DNA of 64,000 bases from Neoceratodus forsteri. Lineage: Eukaryota > Chordata > Ceratodontiformes > Ceratodontidae. Shown here piece by piece: positions 60,659 through 64,000 of this stretch. The translations under genes were made by a program, and so were the position numbers. The DNA lies in contig CM057456.1 of assembly GCA_016271365.2 (NCBI GenBank), positions 610,643,501 to 610,707,500 of the forward strand. The letters run 5' to 3'. The notes below the pieces were generated by a model that worked only from the letters and a program-made list of their open reading frames with translations, ran no database searches and was not told the DNA's origin. How positions within the stretch are numbered: the first letter of the stretch is position 1; each line of letters begins with the position of its first letter.

Positions 60659-62570
60659 CGGGCTGTGGGGTGTTGCCCCCATCCCTGTCACCTCACCTCT
60701 GGTTCCCCCTGTGGGGGGACGGCTCAGACACTTCCTTTCCGCCTGGTCCGCTGTTACCACGGACAGATGGGTACTGGAGGTGGTGGGAAAAGGCCTACCT
60801 CTGGAATTCGAGCAGGCCCTGCCCTTCCGAGCCATCGCACCTCGGGAGGCCTCGGGGTCCGCAGCCTCACTGGCGGCTTGCCAAGCCAACATCGCTCTCC
60901 CCCTCCAAAAGGAGGTGATCACGGAGGTGGAGGACCCCACTTCAGACCCGGGGTTCGTGTCCAGGTATTTTCTGGTTCCAAAACGGACGGGGGGCTGGCG
61001 CTCCATTCTCGACCTACACGACCTGAACAAGTTCCTAAGGTCTCGAACTTTCAGGATGGTCACTCTGGCGCAGATAATACCATCTCTGGAACACGGTGTG
61101 TGGTTCTGCTCTCTGGACCTACAGGACGCGTTCTTTCACATCCCTATCCGTCCGTCACGCTGAGATTCCTCCGCTTTCGGCGGAGGATCCCTCTTCGAGT
61201 TCGAGCCATGCCCTTGGCTTATCTCCAGCTCCCAGGGTCTTCACCAAATGCATGGCAGTGGTGACAGCATTCCTTGGCGGCCGGTCGGTGTACCCTTACC
61301 TGGACGATTGGCTGATAGTAGCCTCCTCCAGGCGGAGGTGGGGCGGTCAGAGATCTGGCCCTCAGGTTTGCTCTCAAGTTGGCCTTCTCATCAGCGAGGC
61401 CAAGTGAACTTCGAGCGAGCAGGTGATCCTGTTCATCGGGGCAGAGCTCGACTCTCTTCGAGCCAGAGCACGGCTCCCGGACGGACAGGGCCGAGGTTCT
61501 TACCTCCTTTGCCCAATCATTTCTGGTTGGGCAATCGCACCTGCCCGGGACTTCCTGTGCCTTCTGGGTCTCATGGCGGCCTGTACCAGCGTGGTCCGTT
61601 GGGCGCGCTGGCACATGCGCCCCCTTAAGTGGGGACTGGCCAGCCAGTGGTCACAATGCTGCGATCCTTTGGACCAGCTAGTGATAGTGACCCAGGAGAT
61701 GTGGAATGCTCTCCAGTGGTGGACCGTTCCATTTCATCTGCAGGAGGGCATCCCGTTTGTCCGCCTTGAGCCGACGGTCTCTCTATCGACCGATGCCTCT
61801 CTGATGGGTTGGGGTGCCCATCTGGGGGAACACCGAGTGCACGGCCTCTGGTCCCCGCGGGAGTCCCGATGCCACATCAACCTGCTGGAGCTCCGAGCGG
61901 TCCGCCTAGCTCTCACCGCCTTTGCTCCGTTTCTCCGGGGTCAAGTGGTCCGAGTCCAGACGGACAATACCACGACCATGTACTACCTGAACCGCCAGGG
62001 CGGGACGCGCTCCATGCTTCTATGCAAGGAAGCTCTCTGCATTTGGTCACTCGTGCGCAGCCTGGAGGCGGATCTCCTAGCCATTCATGTGGCAGGAGCC
62101 TCCAACACCCTGGCCGATGCCCTGAGCCGGATAGGGGCTGCATCTCACGAGTGGTCTCTCCTGCCGGAGGTAGTACAAGATCTGTTCTCCCACTGGGGCA
62201 CACCTCAGGTGGACCTGTTTGCCTCCAGGGAGAATCGAAGCTGAGGCTGTTTCATGCCCGGCCCCCTCAGCAGGGCTCGCTGCAGGGGGATGCCTTCTCA
62301 AGGCTCTGGACCCTGGGCCTCTTTTACGCCTTTCCCCCATTTCCCTTGATTCACAAGGTGCTTCTCAAGACAAGGAGGGACAAGGCGCAGGTGATTCTGA
62401 TAGCCCCAGACTGGCCCCACCAGTTCTGGTACCCAGATCTCCTCAGCCTCAGCTCCAGGCTCCCGAGGCAGTTTCCAGCTCGCCCGGACCTGCTCTCAGT
62501 CGATCAGGGGAAGGTGTTCCATCCGGACCTTCAATCCCTGCACCTGACGGCCTGGTTCCTGAGCTGCTAG
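60659..62570 (+). pseudogene. DIRS-J RT, RNase H and Dam-like methyltransferase
   Basis: The frame open to 61163 carries WVLEVVGKGLPLEFEQ, SRYFLVPKRTGGWRSILDLH, MVTLAQIIPSLEHGVWF and CSLDLQDAFFHIPI. A TGA ends it. The palm continues in frame 61096-61407 with an intact YLDD at 61297-61308. Frame 61423-62244 gives a complete RNase H with D (LSTDASLMGWGAHLG), E (INLLELRAVRLAL), D (VQTDNTTTMYYLN) and D (LADALSRI), and the MT start DLFASRE. The MT continues in the next frame to 62570 with FYAFPPFPLIHKVLLK and VILIAPDWPHQFWYP. RNase H looks catalytically complete. Confidence 0.85.
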
Positions 62571-63602
62571 AGTTCCAGGTCTTGGGTCTTTCCGACGAGG
62601 TCCTCAATGTTGTTGAGGCGTCCCGTAAGGAGTCGACCAGAAAATGCTACGCCTTCAGATGGAAGAGATTCTCCATTTGGTGTCAGGGCAAGGGCTTGGA
62701 CCCTTCCTCCTGTTCTGTGGCAAGCATTTTGGACTATTTATGGTCCCTTTCTAGTCAAGGGCTTAGGTCGACGACCCTAAAGGTGCACCTGGCAGCCATC
62801 TCTGCTTACCGGGCGTGGGCGGGGGCAGTCGGTGGCGCAGGAAAAGGTGGTCGGGCGCTTTTTCAAAGGCCTTGATCACATTTCCCCTCCGGTGCGAGAA
62901 CCTCCACCTCCGTGGGATCTACTGCTGTTACTGGCAAAGCTCATGAGCAAGCCATTCAAACCAGTGCACAGGTGTGAACTCTCTCACCTGTCGTGGAAGA
63001 CCGCCTTCTTGGTGGCTATCATGTCAGCCAGAAGGATGGGAGAGCTCCAGGCGCTTTGCATCGAGTCTCCTTACCTGGTCTTCCACAGGGACAAGGTTGT
63101 CCTGCGCTCCCTACCGAAATTCCTTCGAAGGTGGTGTGGGAGTTTCACCTTAATCAGGTGCTGACTCTGCCGGTGTTCTACCCCAATCACACCTCGGAGC
63201 CGAATATAGGCTCCATACTCTGGACCCTAGAAGGGCGCTCGCTTATTATAAGGAGCGCACGGATGAAATTCGGGGAGAGGTTCGCCAGCTGTTTGTCACC
63301 TACGCTGAAGCCGCACCTAGCAGACCTGCAGCCAAGCGGCCGATAGGCAGGTGGGTCACCTCCTGCATAGATCGCTGCTATAAGTTGGCGGGCATGGAGC
63401 CTCCGAGAGGGATAAGAGCTCATTCTATCGTCATACTGCTGCATCGGTGGCTGCTTCCAGGGATGTCCCTATCCAGGAAATCTGCAGGGCTGCTACCTGG
63501 AAGTCAGCACACACCTTTATTACCCATTACCACATCGACCTTGAGTCACGCCGGGATGCTGGTTTTGGGGCCTTGGTTCTCCAGTCTTTATTCCCTAAGT
63601 AG
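62219..63602 (+). pseudogene. DIRS-J tyrosine recombinase, frameshifted
   Basis: Frame 62219-62875 overlaps the MT frame for about 350 bases with a P/S/Q-rich leader, then reads LSDEVLNVVEASRKESTRKC, FSIWCQGKGL and STTLKVHLAAISAY. Frame 62832-63164 holds SARRMGELQAL with the catalytic R and FHRDKVVL. The last part has HS at the H-x-x-R site, but a one-base deletion near 63429 shifts the frame. HYHIDLESRRDAGF and the stop at 63602 lie in the original frame. Confidence 0.85.
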
Positions 63603-63651
63603 GGGGTGTGCGCCTTGCCTCCCTCCTCACGGAGAACTGCTAGGAGTCTGC

Positions 63652-63746
63652 CAATAAGTGTGGATGAACAACATATTCATGTCCCTAGAAATACAGGTTA
63701 CTCACCTGTAACAGGAGTTCTAGGAATGGTATATGTTGTTCATCCC
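63652..63746 (+). repeat. DIRS-J ICR
   Basis: AATAAGTGTGGATGAACAAC to CCCTAGAAA complements the left end. TACAGGTTACTCACCTGTA and what follows, to GTTCATCC, complements the right end. Confidence 0.9.
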
Positions 63747-63776
63747 TAACCCATCCGACCTCCCGGCTTTGGCCCT

Positions 63777-63962
63777 ACCTGAGCTTCCAGCGGGCCAGAT
63801 CTGGCGTCATGGGGCGGAGCGAGTTTATCACCCAGGTGGGTGGGAGGAGCCAGCTTGAAGACCTTCCGGCAAGATTTAAAGCGGCAAGGAACCTGCCAAT
63901 AAGTGTGGATGAACAACATATACCATTCCTAGAACTCCTGTTACAGGTGAGTAACCTGTATT
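63777..63962 (-). repeat. DIRS-J right ITR with terminal palindrome
   Basis: This is an inverted copy of the left ITR plus an extension carrying TACAGGT (63942-63948), GAGTA and ACCTGTA (63954-63960). The bases also spell CAG-GTGAGTAA. Confidence 0.9.
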
Positions 63963-64000
63963 TACTCACCTGTAACAGTGGATCTTACCTGAGAGGGCTC
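63963..64000 (+). repeat. Probable second half of the DIRS-I ICR, cut by the window edge
   Basis: TACTCACCTGTAACAG continues the DIRS-I ICR across the J insertion. The next bases (TGGATCTTACCTGAGAGGGCTC) do not match the family-1 ICR and resemble the family-3 terminus seen in DIRS-B. This is therefore either a divergent DIRS-I right-end complement or the start of another element. Confidence 0.55.

Larger units (their letters stand above)
58161..63962 (+). mobile_element. DIRS-J: family-1 DIRS element inserted in the ICR of DIRS-I
   Basis: It begins TCTAGGGACATGGATATG and ends GTAACCTGTATT, with both ITRs, gag, RT, RNase H, MT, YR and ICR. It is the least diverged family-1 copy by motif conservation. 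Its insertion point lies in the palindrome spacer of the DIRS-I ICR. Confidence 0.9.
49857..64000 (+). mobile_element. DIRS-I: family-1 DIRS element, host of CR1-d, CR1-e and DIRS-J
   Basis: The left terminus TTCTAGGGATGTGGATATG lies at 49857-49875 and continues, after CR1-d, as TTGTTCTTATCCACAC at 50622. The reverse complement of exactly this joined sequence is present in its own ICR (58118-58154), which proves the link. Gag lies at 50883-53238, the RT resumes after CR1-e at 55273, and the YR ends at 58062. The ICR is split by DIRS-J. The right ITR is outside the window. The element sits in CR1-c. Confidence 0.85.

Noticed and set aside
11613..63602. Bacterial-type integrases suggesting contamination or a mobile prokaryotic island
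   Set aside because: Each YR sits downstream of gag, RT, RNase H and MT, between ITRs and an ICR, which is the eukaryotic DIRS layout.

Overview
This 64-kb window looks like intergenic DNA from a large, repeat-saturated vertebrate genome. An amphibian, perhaps a caecilian or salamander, is my best guess. That guess rests on the density of DIRS-type tyrosine-recombinase (YR) retrotransposons mixed with CR1 and L2 LINEs, not on any host gene. I found no convincing host exon, tRNA, rRNA or CRISPR array. Almost everything is retrotransposon, and nearly every coding region is decayed.

Eight DIRS elements are present, all on the + strand. I group them into three families. Family 1 ('A-type') comprises A, H, I and J; its gag starts near a CPCGQK motif. 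Family 2 ('C-type') comprises C, E and G; its gag starts MSEKPK. Family 3 is B alone. Each has the order gag, RT, RNase H, degenerate Dam-like methyltransferase (MT), YR, then an internal complementary region (ICR) and an inverted terminal repeat (ITR). The MT reading frame overlaps the start of the YR frame. The only long intact ORF is the gag of E (522 codons).

The layout is nested. At 639-4255 is a minus-strand CR1/L2-type LINE with a 2A-like N-terminal motif. DIRS-A runs from about 4.36 to 35.17 kb but is split twice. B (6810-13164) and C (13171-18828) both sit inside its RT. A second block of CR1-a, DIRS-E, an L2 (itself hit by CR1-b) and a further LINE (19915-33493) sits between its RNase H and MT domains. 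DIRS-H (35172-41025) abuts the right end of A. From 41.83 kb onward a minus-strand CR1 (CR1-c) is the host. DIRS-G (43703-49395) and DIRS-I (from 49857) are inserted in it. DIRS-I in turn carries CR1-d in its left ITR, CR1-e at the gag/RT boundary, and DIRS-J (58161-63962) placed exactly in its ICR. The rest of I, and presumably of CR1-c, runs off the right edge.

The most informative signals are structural. Every ICR matches the fused complements of its element's two ends, as expected for a circular intermediate. All three families carry an inverted repeat at the right terminus. J is inserted in the spacer of that same palindrome in I, which points to it as the recombinase site. Insertions show no target-site duplication and occur at TT or TTC.
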